From: Toxotes chatareus | Taxonomy: Eukaryota; Chordata; Actinopteri; Toxotidae | Direction of reading: 5' to 3' | Assembly: GCA_016801885.1 (NCBI GenBank) | Contig: JAFBJY010000102.1 | Coordinates: forward strand, 1 to 64,000 | DNA length: 64,000 nucleotides | In this document: one piece after another, positions 1 through 10,254 of the stretch | How the letters are laid out: every line of letters begins with the position of its first letter | Position numbering within the stretch: the stretch's first letter is position 1 | Translations under genes and position numbers: made by a program | Notes under the pieces: model-generated | What the model saw: the letters and a program-made list of their open reading frames with translations, nothing else | Told to the model about the DNA's origin: nothing | The model's database searches: none

Positions 1-413
1 TGGGACTCCGGCCCTATTATTTACCAAAGAGAGCTATCGTCCGCCATTGGCAGTCTCTGTTTACATTCCTCCATCAGCTGATGCGCAGGCTGCCGCTGAC
101 GTCATCAGCCACACACAATATCTCGGCTACAGACTCAACAGGCCAAACAGCGTTCATTGTGATTACTGGGGACTTTAATCACGTGAACATGGACAAGAAC
201 TTTCACGGACTTTACACAGTATGTAGGCTGCCCCACCGTGAAAACAAGACTCTGGACTTGTGTGCTAATGCACAGGAAGCATACAGTGCCACTGCCCTCC
301 CCCTTGGCAGGTCTGACCACAACCTGGTCTTGCTGTCTCCTAAAGTATGTCTCTATGGTCAGGAGGAGGGCTGTGTCCAAAAGGAGTGTGAGGAGGTGGA
401 CACAGGAGGCTGA
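1..413 (+). pseudogene. LINE endonuclease domain, C-terminal fragment
   Basis: The frame beginning near 81 contains FIVITGDFNHV, KTLDLC and GRSDHNLVLLSP. These are the conserved late motifs of the AP-endonuclease domain of Jockey/CR1-group LINEs: the DFN and SDHN blocks that hold catalytic Asp, Asn and His residues. The endonuclease nicks the target for target-primed reverse transcription. The N-terminal half lies outside the window or is lost. The first 80 bases read in another frame, so there is a frameshift upstream of position 81. The fragment is not functional. Confidence 0.75.
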
Positions 414-1612
414 GGAGGCCCTGAAGGACTGCTTTGAGGTACTACAGACTGGGACAGCGCCATCACATGTGATGAAGGTGCTGGAGAGGCTGGTGTTGGC
501 CCACCTGAGGCCGCAGGTGAAGTCTTCTCTTGACCCCTTGCAGTTCGCCTATCAGCCACGCCTTGGGGTGGACGATGCTGTCATCTATCTGCTGCAGCGT
601 GCTCACTCACACCTGGATGGAGGTGGAGGCACTGTGAGAATCACTTTCTTTGATTTCTCCAGTGCCTTCAACACCATCCAGCCTCTGTTGCTGGGTGAGA
701 AGCTGCGGCTGATGGGTGTCAGTGAGTCCTCTGTCTCCTGGATCACTGACTACTTGTCAGACAGGCCACAGTTTGTCCGGCTGGGCAGTGTCCTGTCTGA
801 TGTGGTGGTGAGTGGTGTGGGAGCCCCTCAGGGCACTGTGCTCTCCCTTTCTGTTCACCTTATACACCAGTGACTTTCAGTACAACTCAGAGTCGTGCCA
901 TCTTCAGAAATTCTCTGATGACTCTGCTGTTGTCGGGTGTATAAGGGACGGACAGGAGGGGGAGTACAGGCGGCTGGTGGACGGATTTGTAGAGTGGGCG
1001 GGGAGTGAATCACCTGCTGCTGAATGTGGACAAGACCAAGGAGATGGTGATAGACTTCAGAAGGAAGGATCAGCTCCTCAGCCCCTCAGCATCCAGGGCA
1101 GAGACGTAGCTGCTGTGGAGGAGTACAAGTACCTGGGAGTGATCATCGACAACGGACTGAACTGGAAGACCAACAGCACAGCTGTGTACAAGAAGGCCTG
1201 CAGCAGACTCTACTTCCTGAGGAAGCTGAGGTCGTTCAATGTGTGCAGCAAGATGCTGGAAATCTTTTACCAGTCTGTTGTGGCCAGTACTCTGTTCTCC
1301 TCTGTGGTCTGCTGGGGGGGCAGCATCTCAGCCAATGACACCAACAGACTGAACAAACTGATCAGGAAGGCTGGCTCTGTCATTGGCTGCAAACAGGACT
1401 CTTTTGAAGCAGTGATGGAGAGGAGGACTCTGAACAAACTGTTATCCATCATGGATAACCCTGACCACCCTCTCCATACTGTACTGGACGGACAGCGGAG
1501 CGCCTTCTCCAAAAGGCTCAGACAGCTTCGCTGTCATAGGAACCGCTACAGGAAATCATTCCTGCCACATGCTATAGGACTGTATAACTCATCACCCCTG
1601 TGCCAGAGATAA
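400..1612 (+). pseudogene. LINE reverse transcriptase, decayed
   Basis: Two overlapping frames (238-873 and 812-1612) make up the reverse transcriptase that would copy the LINE RNA. Visible motifs are LDPLQFAY, FFDFSSAFNTIQP (the catalytic Asp block), GAPQGTVLS, then KFSDDSAVVG (the second catalytic block, here SDD), and the C-terminal YKYLGVIID and RKLRSFNV segments. A frameshift lies near 850, and a short out-of-frame stretch lies near 995-1085. The linker of about 40 residues after the endonuclease runs directly into the thumb-proximal MKVLERLV segment. The N-terminal fingers present in the copy at 52 kb are deleted. The domain is confidently identified and clearly inactive. Confidence 0.85.
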
Positions 1613-1664
1613 CCTGTGTTATTGCTGTTATGATGATTATGCACCTTAACCTTGTTTACAACTG

Positions 1665-2001
1665 TATTTCATCCTGCACTCTTATTCATTTTTATTCTTG
1701 CACATTCATATTACTGTCCTACAGTTTTACAGTCTTAATAGTTTTCATAGTTATTTATAACAATTTTTTATCTTGCACTCCTATTCATCTTATTTTGCAC
1801 ATTCATATTACTGTTCTATAGTTTTTACAGTTCTTATAGTTCCATAGCTGTTTATAAGAATATTTCATTCTGCACTCTTATTCCTCTCATATTGCACATT
1901 CATATTACAGTGGTATAGTTTTTTGTTGTTTCATTGTTGTTTATATACTTATTCATCCTGCACTCTTATTCTTCTTATATTTGCACATCCATACTACTCG
2001 A
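1665..2001 (+). repeat. About 97-bp tandem repeat in LINE 3' untranslated region
   Basis: Three and a half copies of a unit of about 97 bp, each starting near 'catcctgcactcttattc' and containing 'ttgcacattcatattac'. Unit starts are near 1665, 1763, 1862 and 1950. The repeat follows the reverse-transcriptase stop and precedes the polyadenylation-like end, so it belongs to the 3' untranslated region of the LINE. Confidence 0.7.
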
Positions 2002-2285
2002 CTGTTTTTGGTGCACTGACTTGCTACTATGCACATTCTGGAGAATTCATTGTACTACTTTGTACATTTGTACTCTGGTTTCACAAACTTAACTTATTGT
2101 TACCGCTGACTGTTACTTATACTTAGCTTTATTTAGCTTTTTTACTGCAGATTTATGTAGGGCAAATCTCCTTATTTTCTGTACTTGTGACCATTGTACT
2201 ATTGTGTTTATTACCTGTACACGGCTGCTATAACAGTTGAATTTCCCAGTTTGGGATCAATAAAGTATTTTTATCTTATCTTATC

Positions 2286-2395
2286 TTATCTTACGCAAAA
2301 AACAAGTGTTAAAGAAGCAGGCGGGGGATTTCTTTACCCTACTCTCAGCCGCTATACCTATCATCGGAAACCTCATAGGAGGACTTATAAGAAAA
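2286..2395 (+). pseudogene. Maverick pX-like small protein, C-terminal remnant
   Basis: The stretch after the LINE tail aligns base by base with the last third of the 115-residue gene at 41860-42207 in copy B. It reads as a basic segment (KKQ) followed by a Gly-rich hydrophobic tail containing IPIIGNLIGGL. The first two thirds are gone, because the LINE tail joins here. Short basic proteins with a hydrophobic C-terminus at this position are typical of Polinton/adintovirus gene order and have been compared with adenovirus core protein X. That functional link is an inference from position and composition. Confidence 0.6.
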
Positions 2396-2399
2396 TAAA

Positions 2400-3110
2400 A
2401 TGTCTCTGAGGACGAGCCAGAAAATGTTTCTCCTCTCACCCCAGCAGCTGAGTCGTCTGACCCGCCCGAATCTTCTTCTATCAGACAGACGAGCGAATCG
2501 AACCCGGATTGAGTTCCTATGAAAAAATCAAAAATACAACGCGCTCTCCTGCAAAGATACCTCGCTCTGATCAAGCAGGGTCAGAAAGAGGAACGTCGGG
2601 TGACTTTGTCTTTGCATCATGACCCGTCGCGAGAGGAGGGGGAAGGAGTTCACGCCAATGGCAAGCGGACACGACGGCGGGCGCTTTAGCCCCGCACATA
2701 AAAAGGATTTGACGGAGCGGATTTAGATGAAACGGCTAGTGAGATATTAAAAGTCTTCCTCCTCGCGATCGCAGAAACACCGATACGTGATGAAGAAGTT
2801 AGCCAAGGTGAGGGGCTGGACTTGAAAGGGAATTTGTTTATAAGGGGAAGACTGTGAAAGGGTCTCATATGATCGATTTATTTAAAAACCTTTCTTATAA
2901 AAAAAGAACCCCACTAACCCTCAAGCGCGTGAACAGTTGCATCGTCTCAAAACGGACGACTTGCCTGATCTTTGGCAGGAAGAAGAACAAGAAGAGGAAA
3001 AAAGAAGAAGAAGAAAAGTTAACCTATCTCCGCGATGGATTAGTCCGTCGGAAGAGGGAGAGGATAAAAAAAGACTGAAAAAACCTTCTAGATGGATCCA
3101 CTTTTCCCCA
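2400..3110 (+). pseudogene. Maverick second small ORF (plus strand), decayed
   Basis: An ATG at 2400 opens MSLRTSQKMFLLSPQQLSRL, which matches the corresponding start at 42198 in copy B. The frame breaks after about 40 codons. Further conserved pieces follow in shifting frames: a segment reading RYLALIKQGQKEE near 2555-2595, one reading KTVKGSHMIDLFKNL near 2845-2895, and a basic and acidic tail (KKNKKRKKEEEEK) near 2980-3020. Copy B lacks the middle part. The gene follows the pX-like gene and converges on the protease gene. Function is not known; position suggests a virion or DNA-binding role. Confidence 0.55.
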
Positions 3111-3138
3111 TAAATGACTCATACTCTGTCCTTTTCTC

Positions 3139-3153
3139 AATAAAATCTTTATT
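3139..3153. promoter_or_regulatory. Back-to-back polyadenylation signals between convergent Maverick genes
   Basis: AATAAA lies on the plus strand at 3139-3144, and tttatt (AATAAA on the minus strand) lies at 3148-3153. They sit where the plus-strand small ORFs meet the minus-strand protease/capsid block. The minus-strand signal is kept in copy B at 42580-42585, while the plus-strand one there has decayed to AATATA at 42571. The arrangement fits shared 3' ends for the two transcription units. Confidence 0.6.
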
Positions 3154-3229
3154 CATCAGCGTTCACGTGTCTACGGTACATTTTTTATCACGCATTTTAC
3201 AAGAAAATAATAATAAACAGGATCATCTG

Positions 3230-3740
3230 CAACAATCTTTAAACGTTTGTAAAGAGCAAGTCAGGTGGGTAAAAGAGTCGCATGGGATAGACATTCGGAT
3301 ACAGCGTTTGTATTTTTTCACAAAGTCAGAGACTGTCGCATCATTTTTTGGATGCATCTCGGTGGTACAGAGACAGTACACGTGGAAATGATAATCCACG
3401 GGCGCTAGAGATAATAAACAGAGATAATAAACGCAGTGTTGCAAGATCTCTGGTACAAGATCTCTGTAGAACGGTCTTCCAAAAACTGCGAGATACTCAA
3501 GGGTAATAATCAAAGTGTGGGGGCAGACCGTAAGAGTCGAAAAAAAAGGTAGCCGCCGTTTTCTTCCAGAGTCAAAGCCAACCAGTGTTCTCCTGGCATG
3601 TGGGAGGGGTGTGTGTTGACGATAAAATGCGCTGGGGATCTGAACGACAAAGTGAGCGAGGGAAGCTGGTCCGAGGCCCACACGCCAAGAAAAATACATC
3701 CCCAGCAGACGGTGCAAAAAGATTTTCCAGCTGATGGTTA
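3230..3740 (-). pseudogene. Maverick adenain-like cysteine protease (PRO), decayed
   Basis: The minus-strand frame 3717-3223 contains HCVYYLC followed by VSDFVKKYK, which resembles the C-terminal catalytic Cys block of adenovirus-type (C5) proteases carried by Polintons. In the related copy at 42743-43057 the same region reads FFDSYGLPL and DYCFDVYCLC, and FFDSYG is a characteristic block of this family. The enzyme would mature virion proteins. Here the N-terminal His block is not recognisable, and frames shift near 3560 and 3430. The gene lies between the convergent polyadenylation signals and the capsid gene, the usual position. Confidence 0.65.
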
Positions 3741-3764
3741 TCCATTTATTTTTTTTTCTTTAGT

Positions 3765-5072
3765 TAATAATAATCCACCAACACCTGTCGCTTTGAGTTG
3801 ATTTCCAGAATGGAATCGTAACAGGCGTATACAATCAGAGTGGTAGTGTGGGGCAGGGGAACTCTGAATCTCATCTCCAGTCTTAGATTCCCGTTGGAAT
3901 GGGGGACAACGCGTCGTTGTCTTCTCCCGGGTTGAGATTGAATACAAACAAAGAGTAACCGTCGTTAAATTCTCGACGATCGATGCTCAGAGGTAAATCT
4001 TTGAGATGTCTCCCTGTGGCCATGAACACGCTTGTAAAATTCTCTGACCGAAATCCGTCATTAAATCGGGGGTTGGAAAGCTTTAAGCGGAATCTGTTTG
4101 CCGTCCTGACAGAGGGCCAGATATTCCACGTCGTTGTGGATAAAATTGAAGGGCTTACAGCTCTCTCTCGACCCTGTGAAGGCTTGGTTTACCATGCCCA
4201 AAACCACGTATTTGGGCATAGCCCCAGAAAGAGATTCTCCTGATTACATACCCTGGAATTCTCTGGAATGGAGTAGGTTTTTACGTTGATGCGCGACAAG
4301 GGGTAGAGCGCGTTACCCTTCAGTAAAGCCGCCATGCGTGACCTAAGCGCACGACTGGGGAAACGGTGACTTTTTGACAAACAGAGAAGCCCCTAATATC
4401 TTCAAACGAAAATTGGAGTTGCGGGGCCCCATCAGGCAGAAAGAGTCGCTGGAGCGATTCAGTTTAATTCTCATATCCACGTTGTTCAAAAGGAGCCTCT
4501 CGCAGAAAAACAGGTCGCCGTGGAGAGGACCCATCAGGTGTACTTCTCTAGAATTGACCGTGAAGGCGGCTCTCTCATTCAGCCCTCTGTTAGGCCCGTT
4601 ATTGATCACTATGGAGTCCATGGCTCCTGCCCAGATCTTTGTAAAAAGACCCAAGCTAAATTGACTCTTGAGCGTGTCTCCTGAAAAGTTGAGCAGAGTT
4701 TCAATGATGGCTCTGTAAGGGTGTGTGGAGCTAGACTGAGAAATCAGTCGATCCCCAGAGTCACGTCGCATTGGCTGAACATTGTATTCAGAGGATAATT
4801 CACAAGGCCCACCGGCGCATCATTCGCCAGGTCGGTACTGGCCGACGTTGGTAATTTTCACGCACGCCGCAGTAACAAAGTATCGTTGAGATCCAAATAC
4901 TTTTCACCATCTTCTGGGATAAAAAACTCAATGGGGCCCCGTCGGTGATGGCGGAGAGAGGTGAAATTTCAGTGTACATCTTATCTTCGACAGACAGCTG
5001 GGTCATGGGGCTGAAAATAAATCCAGTTCCGCTTAGAGTGCATTCGGGAGATTTATGATGTAAAAGAGCCAT
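3765..5072 (-). pseudogene. Maverick major capsid protein (double jelly-roll), decayed
   Basis: The minus-strand ATG at 5072 opens MALLHHKSPECTLSGT. After a frameshift near 4860 the protein continues through THPYRAIIETLLNFSGD, NSREVHLMGPLHGDLFF, LLLNNVDMRIKLNRS and GASLFVKK. After further shifts it reads YSIPENSR..NQENLFLG and, near 3900-3950, GYSLFVFNLNPGED. These blocks in this order are the hallmark of the Polinton major capsid protein, which forms the icosahedral shell in the related adintoviruses. About 435 codons are represented, slightly short of the usual length. Several frameshifts and an in-frame stop near 4200 show that it is a pseudogene. The C-terminal part is duplicated in copy B at 43199-43485. 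Confidence 0.85.
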
Positions 5073-5109
5073 TTTAAAGGAATATTATTTTCCCCTTAGC
5101 GCTTAAAAG

Positions 5110-5508
5110 ATGTCAGACTTTCTGGTAGACTTCCTTCCTTACGCTTGCTTCTACCGAGTGAGTTTGTCTTTGAACCCTCACACGCTTTTTTTAGACGAGC
5201 TGAAAACACGCTCTCCAGGCGGTCTCTTTTTCAATCTCTGCGATAACACGAAAATACCGCCTGATCCCTCTTGCTTCTCGTGAGCGGTTAATTTCTCTGT
5301 TGCCTGGCTGATCACATCCGATGCGATGTGGCTAGCGTCGATTTAAGATGAGGTTTAGCGATGGCAAAACCTCTTTGAGCAGAGGGGACACGAAACGAAA
5401 ATAATTTGGAAAATATAGAACCTATACCATGACCGCACATGACGGGTGCTCCGTAAAACCCAGGTAAGGCACCCCGACTTGACTTTCATAATAGCCGACA
5501 AAGCGATG
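5110..5508 (-). pseudogene. Maverick small basic virion-type protein, decayed
   Basis: Immediately upstream of the capsid gene, minus-strand frames carry YYESQVGVPYLGF near 5500-5460, then GIGSIFSKLF and, in a shifted frame, an amphipathic stretch. The end is basic, with KKRVRGFKDKLTR near 5170. Polintons usually have a protein of about 130 residues here, with a Gly-rich amphipathic N-terminal half and a basic C-terminal half. At least two frameshifts are present. A comparison with adenovirus minor capsid or core proteins is possible but rests only on layout. Confidence 0.5.
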
Positions 5509-5639
5509 AGGATCTTCTCTCCAGCGTATCTGAGCTATGGCTTTTCTCTCAAGCAGACCGTAGCCGCAGACTGTCCGATAGATACTGAACAAGGGCCTTA
5601 TCAGGCGTCGAGTTATATAGAGACGGTGATCAACGCCGA

Positions 5640-6433
5640 AAGTTAGCCGGTTTAAAGTGTAGCTTGACGATGGTCTTGCCGTAAACAAAGTTTACGTGTC
5701 TGTTGCGATCCGCTTTGATCTCGATGTGGATATTTTTGATGTACTTTTTTGACACGGGTACGTAATGTACAGTATGATATCTGATGCTCACCGTACGCCA
5801 AAATGCCCTTTGATGTTGACCACTCCCAGAAGCGGGAGTAACTATCGCCCACCGCTTGATACTGAACGAGGTCTGTGTAAACGCATGCTATTGAGCCCCG
5901 CGCCGAGATCGGCGGGGTAGGTGGCGGACGGTTGGGTCCGAGAGTCCACCATTCCTCCGGTTTTAGGCCAGCATGTAACCCAAGCGAGTGGGGATGAGGA
6001 TTCTGTGCCGGCCGCCTCCTTTGAAGTCAAAGCGCTTGGTCACGTTGTTGAAAGAAATGTCGGCGCCGGGATGTGCTTTTTAATGGCGGGACTATATGAT
6101 CCAGGAGTTCTTTTGGACTGTCATAATATCCTCCCTACCAAATATCACGTTTGTCACCGACCCTACTCTGTCAGGCGGTTGACCTTCTTTCAGTTTTGAC
6201 AATACAAAATAAGACCCGACCGGAGATAAGTTATACCAGGTGTGGGGGTAAACGATTTCACAGAGACCTACGACCCAGTCTCCGCTCAGTTCGATGGGTT
6301 TAGCCAGATCCGTCGTGTAACTAGAACTGGTGTTATTTTTAAACATTTCCAGACTGGCGTTGGAAGGCAGGGTGACGTAAAACCCGTCTTGGTTCGAAGA
6401 GTCCATACTGAGCGAGCGAGCGAGCGAGTGACT
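5640..6433 (-). pseudogene. Maverick virion-associated protein (FYVTLPSN family), decayed
   Basis: The minus-strand start at 6433 opens MDSSNQDGFYVTLPSNAS and is followed by DWVVGLCEIVYPHTWYN and GSYFVLSKLKEG. The frame ends at 6092. Homologous-looking sequence continues in other frames to about 5640, with RFWEWSTSKG near 5830 and IKNIHIEIKADRNR near 5740-5700. The FYVTLPSN..YPHTWYN pattern recurs in animal Mavericks between integrase and capsid. I suggest a minor capsid role from position only. The chosen start is the first Met after the integrase end; an upstream Met at 6472 would add 13 residues. Confidence 0.6.
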
Positions 6434-6479
6434 AGAGGAACGAATAATGAAAGCCGCGGTCGCGAGGCACACAGATTTA

Positions 6480-7550
6480 AATGTCTTTCAGATCCGAGGC
6501 TTTGACCCAACTGTTGAATTTCTCAGGCCAGTTTTTCCAACGTACTAAAACCTGTTTTACACCCCTGACGGTACGCCGCTTCAAAAATTTCTTCCACTCT
6601 GTACGTTCTGTCTTTAGCCATTTTTACTTTCTGCAACTCTGCTTCAGAAACGATCCCTGGATAGGTTCACCATCATAATCTTTGAGCCTGTATACCGGAG
6701 GGGTACGAGGTAGGTGGTCTGACACCGTAAACACTTCGCCTGTGAAACTTTGTTCGTATTTTTATCAAACACCCTCGTAGTTTGGATATTCTGACCAGTT
6801 CCCCTTCTTAAACTTCATCTTTGGCGCCTCTCTGTGTCGAGAGGGAAACGTGCCGCATAAATTTTGAAACACTTGAGAGGCGCCTCCGAGGTCACCTGTG
6901 TAGGAGTCATTTTAATACTGCTGTGGAAGCTGTTGTTGTAGCTGTCGACCAAATGTTGTAAGACGCCGAGGTATCGATGAGTATTGTTGGCCGTAAAATA
7001 TCTCCACATTCTAGTTTTCAGCGTCACGGTTAAATCTTTCAATCACAGAGGCCTTCAGGTCACTGGCTGTAGCAAAATGTACTATACCGCATTTCTTCAT
7101 CACGGCTTCAAACTTTGGGTTGAAAAATTCTTTACCCGCGTCTGTTTGCAGCTTTTCCGGCGCCCTGCTGTCTTGGAAAATAGATTCAAAGGCCGACGTT
7201 ACTGCATCGGCCGCCTTTTTTCTTCTTAACGCCTCGGACATAGGCCTTTTTGGAAAATACATCGATGACCGTTAATAAATACTTGTACCCGTTGTTATGT
7301 TCGGACAGAGCCTGCATGTCACAAAGATCAGCCTGAAATTGGTTTAAAGGCCGGGGACAAACACTGGTTTCTGGGAAAATGTATTCTGGAGGGTTTGTGC
7401 AGAGTGTAAGCGTCTTTGCTCGGATAAAAACTCTCTGGCGTTTTGGCCTTGACTTTCTCTCCGTTTCATCTTGCACGGCTCATGGAGTCGATCTACTCCT
7501 CCAAAGCTGCCCGGATGAGCAGGGTTGTAATACACTCTTTTCATCACCAC
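6480..7550 (-). pseudogene. Maverick retroviral-type integrase with chromodomain, frameshifted
   Basis: Four minus-strand pieces in order: RVYYNPAHPGSFGGVD (N-terminal block, near 7540-7490); FQADLCDMQALSEHNNGYKY and LLTVIDVFSK (first catalytic Asp, near 7350-7270); LQTDAGKEFFNP with, 33 residues on, the Glu of VIERFNR (DDE triad, 7145-7025); then SYNNSFHSSIKMTPTQV near 6930. The C-terminal part, in two frames, reads DRTYRVEEIFEAAY near 6590 and VLVRWKNWPEKFNSWV near 6530, which is a chromodomain. Integrase inserts the element and makes a 6-bp target duplication in this family. At least four frameshifts (near 7440, 7240, 7030 and 6790) inactivate it. It lies just left of the virion-protein block. 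Confidence 0.85.
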
Positions 7551-7690
7551 GCCTCACCCATCCCTCCCTCTTCAGTAGTTTCTAACGCTGAAATGAAGCA
7601 ACAATGAGACTAGAGTGCTTATTGTTTTCTTTCTTTTTATTTATTTTTTTTTAGGCGCTATACATGTTTCAACAACACCAAAAAAAAAAA

Positions 7691-7876
7691 AAGCTAAATA
7701 CAATGTTTAAAGAACATAACATAATACAATGTATGAAGAACATAGCTAAATACAATGTTTGAGCAAAATAGCTAAATACAATGTTTGAAGAAAATAGCTA
7801 AATACAATGTTTGAAGAAAATAGGTAAAATACAATGTTTGAAGAAAACAGCTATATACAATGTTTGAAGAAAATAT
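7691..7876. repeat. 26-bp tandem repeat downstream of accessory gene
   Basis: About seven copies of a unit near 'gctaaatacaatgtttgaag' with an A-rich spacer. The first units are irregular and the last five nearly regular. It lies just after a poly-A/poly-T tract (about 7621-7692), between the integrase start and the end of the minus-strand accessory gene. Function is unknown. Confidence 0.8.
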
Positions 7877-7879
7877 CAA

Positions 7880-9191
7880 AAGCATGCGATCTAACTTTTT
7901 AAAATTTTTAAAGCTGCTTAGCACGGAGGGATCCGAGTGAGTGTAAACGATGTAGTGTAATTTCACCAGTTCAGCGGTGATAGACAGAGGCAAGTTGTTT
8001 TGCAGACAGTAACTGGCAGCATCCACAAACAAAGCATACAGACTGAACACATGACCGGACTGATACGAAAAAAAGAGTCTCTAGTCCATTCTTTCACAAT
8101 TTTTTCCAAGGTCTCTGACAAACTACCTGGGTTGATGCACACAGCATCGTAGTACAAACGCCTGCCAAGGGGTGTCGACAGAGCAGGAACGAACTTTGTC
8201 CAGAATGTTTTCCATTCGTATGATTTCAGCTACTGTAGAGTCTCTCAGCCTTGAGATTTTGTTTTGAATAACTTGATCCAAAAGATGAATTAACTGAGAA
8301 ATGGCAGATAGGTCTTCCACAGCCCTCACACATTTTGCCCACTGATTACCCATTTTGTTATTTTCACAAAAGGACTTGTTCCAGCACTCGCTGACTGCTC
8401 GCAGTTGTCCGATTTTCACCACATCAAGTCATCGTACATCTCGCTGATGCTCTTGTCGATTTTCCTGACCGATTTCAGTTCGTGTAAAGGGTTTCTGTCA
8501 CGATCTGACTCTCTCGCCCCCGACTTCGGATGTTGCGCAAGGTCAGTAGACGTTGAATGGAAGGAATCAATCTGGGAGTACAAAGTCGCCTCATCAGCCC
8601 GTAGTAGTTGGTCTGGTAAAAACCTTCTTCAAGTACTTCCAGACACATGTGTTGGGTCTGGCTAGGATGGTTGACCAGACAGCTGTAGCAGTTGTCACGG
8701 AGGAACTTGTGAACAGTCAGGTTGAGCAGATGGTACAAGCCGGATTTTACAGCCTCGATGAGCGCCGATGAGACCCAGCCGTCGACTTCGTCGACTTCTC
8801 CACCAACTGCGTTTTCTGATAAAGTTGAAGAAGGCTGGGAGGCAGGGATCGGGGAGTCGTCCGCGTCTGAGGCGACGGAGCTAGGGGACGGCTCGGCGTC
8901 CTCCGCGTCTGAGGCAACCTCCGCGTGTGAGATACTGGAGGCGGGCGATGAAGGTGGTGGTGGTGAGGGCTGCTGTGGAGACATACCCTGAGTAGCGGAG
9001 GCTGGGGATGGAGGCGGTGAGGGCGGCGGTGTAGCCGGAACCTGGGCCTCTTCCATGTCTGAGGACTGTAGTGCGGCGTGAAGCTTGGCGACCTCGATGC
9101 TGCCGAACCGCCGCAAGTGGAGCAGACCGCTGTGCATGAAGCCCCCTTTTGAACAGCAAGCCTCGTCGTGTTCCATCTCGTCACCGAACAT
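7880..9191 (-). pseudogene. Maverick accessory gene with Pro/Ser-rich region and Cys/His cluster
   Basis: The minus-strand ATG at 9191 opens a 238-codon frame. Residues 1-55 are mixed, and about 55-120 are very rich in Pro and Ser with acidic patches (SDAEDAEPS). Residues about 138-215 contain DNCYSCLVNHPSQTQHMCLE, a C-x2-C..H..H-x-C arrangement that could bind a metal. The frame stops at 8475. Similar-looking helical sequence continues in shifted frames (8422-8123, 8157-7963, 8050-7900), including YYDAVCINPGSLSETLEKIV and SLYALFVDAASYCLQ, so the intact gene was longer. I do not recognise the family. Related viruses carry oncogene-like or apoptosis-related accessory genes here, but nothing in this sequence proves such a role. 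Confidence 0.55.
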
Positions 9192-9329
9192 ATCTTTTCT
9201 TCACTTTCCAAGTCTCTTTTATAGTGCTTTGAGGCGTGGTCTAGGAGGATGCTGCAGAGAGGCGGGGGCTGGAAGAGTCTAGAAGGTCAAGGTTTTTTCA
9301 CCACTAAAGCCTCCCTCCAGTTGCGACAG

Positions 9330-10024
9330 TTACGGAAAAGAGTGTTGATATTTCCTTCCGCTTAAGCTCATCGCTTCATGCCAGACACGAAACGGTAGGG
9401 CTAATAATGTACGGAATACACCGCAGTCTGAATTGAAATACTCCAAAACAAGGAACTCCTTACTGCCCGGATCCTCGGACGCCCGCAGGCTGACCCGAGG
9501 AACCATCGGCCGCAAACCGTATTTCTTTTGGACAGCCATACGGCGCTGAAAGTGATCTTTTTCCGTGCCAACTCCGCATCGGTGGGGAGAGGCTGCAGGC
9601 TCCCACAGCTGGCTGGTGTTGGGCAATCACACTCCATGACCTCTAACGGCTCGGGGACCTTCGCGACGCGTCGATACATTAGCAAGTGTTTCAGCACACC
9701 CCAATCGACAGAAGTGAGCGTAGCTATGGTGGACAGAGTTCCCAAGGCTTCATCCTGACCCCGCTGATACAGCCACAGCTCCCCTGTTTCATACTTGAAC
9801 GCATAACCCCACCATCCACACAGTCCGTAGGGCTGTAAAGACCATTCTTCTTTCAGAGCCACGGAGGATGGCGTCTGCAGTCGTCGCAGATACACCGTTG
9901 TTCTCTTGGGGGTATTCGGCCTCGAGGGCGACTCTTCAGAGACATGGATGGGCGTCTCACTAATCAGCGATCTGGTTAGATCGGGCGTCTTTTGCTGAGG
10001 CTCACTGATGACGCCTTCCATCAT
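9330..10024 (-). pseudogene. Maverick accessory gene next to the right terminal repeat, one frameshift
   Basis: The minus-strand ATG at 10024 opens MMEGVISEPQQKTPDLTRS. The first 45 residues are Ser/Thr/Pro-rich. The following segment is more ordered and includes GLCGWWGYAFKYETGELW and LSTIATLTSVDWGVLKHLLM. Near 9545 the frame shifts by one base into VQKKYGLRPMVP..EFLVLEYFNSDCGVF, which runs to about 9370. With that shift removed the product would be about 220 residues. I do not recognise the family. It is the first gene inside the terminal repeat and is transcribed inward, so its promoter is probably in or beside that repeat. Confidence 0.5.
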
Positions 10025-10254
10025 GGTTTCTTCGAGGGTTGCGTTGTCTGTCTTATGGGCTCCTGTCTGGTCTTTCGTCGCAAAAACTCACAGTCTTCTT
10101 CATTTCCCTTCGCTCAGAGAAAACCGCTTATGATCGTTGTCACACCTCATTTTTCCCGACATGATGACTGCTATACTGTGCTGCCTCTTTGCAACTTGGA
10201 AACTTTGTGTTTTTCAGAACCTTTATATTCGTTTTCAGTTACTATATCTCCTAT

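Larger units (their letters stand above)
1..2293 (+). mobile_element. LINE (Jockey/CR1/L2 group), internally deleted copy 1
   Basis: This is a non-LTR retrotransposon that enters from the left edge of the window. In order it holds the C-terminal part of an AP-type endonuclease, a short linker, a reverse transcriptase, a 3' untranslated region rich in short repeats, and a tail. The tail starts after 'gggatcaataaagt' and is made of TTATC units at about 2272-2293. It is the same general family as the longer LINE at 51955-54606, which shares the FFDFSSAFNTIQP motif and a TTATC-type tail. Compared with that copy, the segment between the endonuclease linker and the reverse-transcriptase thumb/palm is missing. 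The exact clade name (Rex1, CR1 or L2) cannot be fixed without a database search. Confidence 0.85.

Noticed and set aside
8747..9211. 154-codon minus-strand frame, Pro/Arg/His-rich
   Set aside because: A shadow in another frame of the GC-rich, Pro/Ser-coding part of the Maverick accessory gene that starts at 9191.
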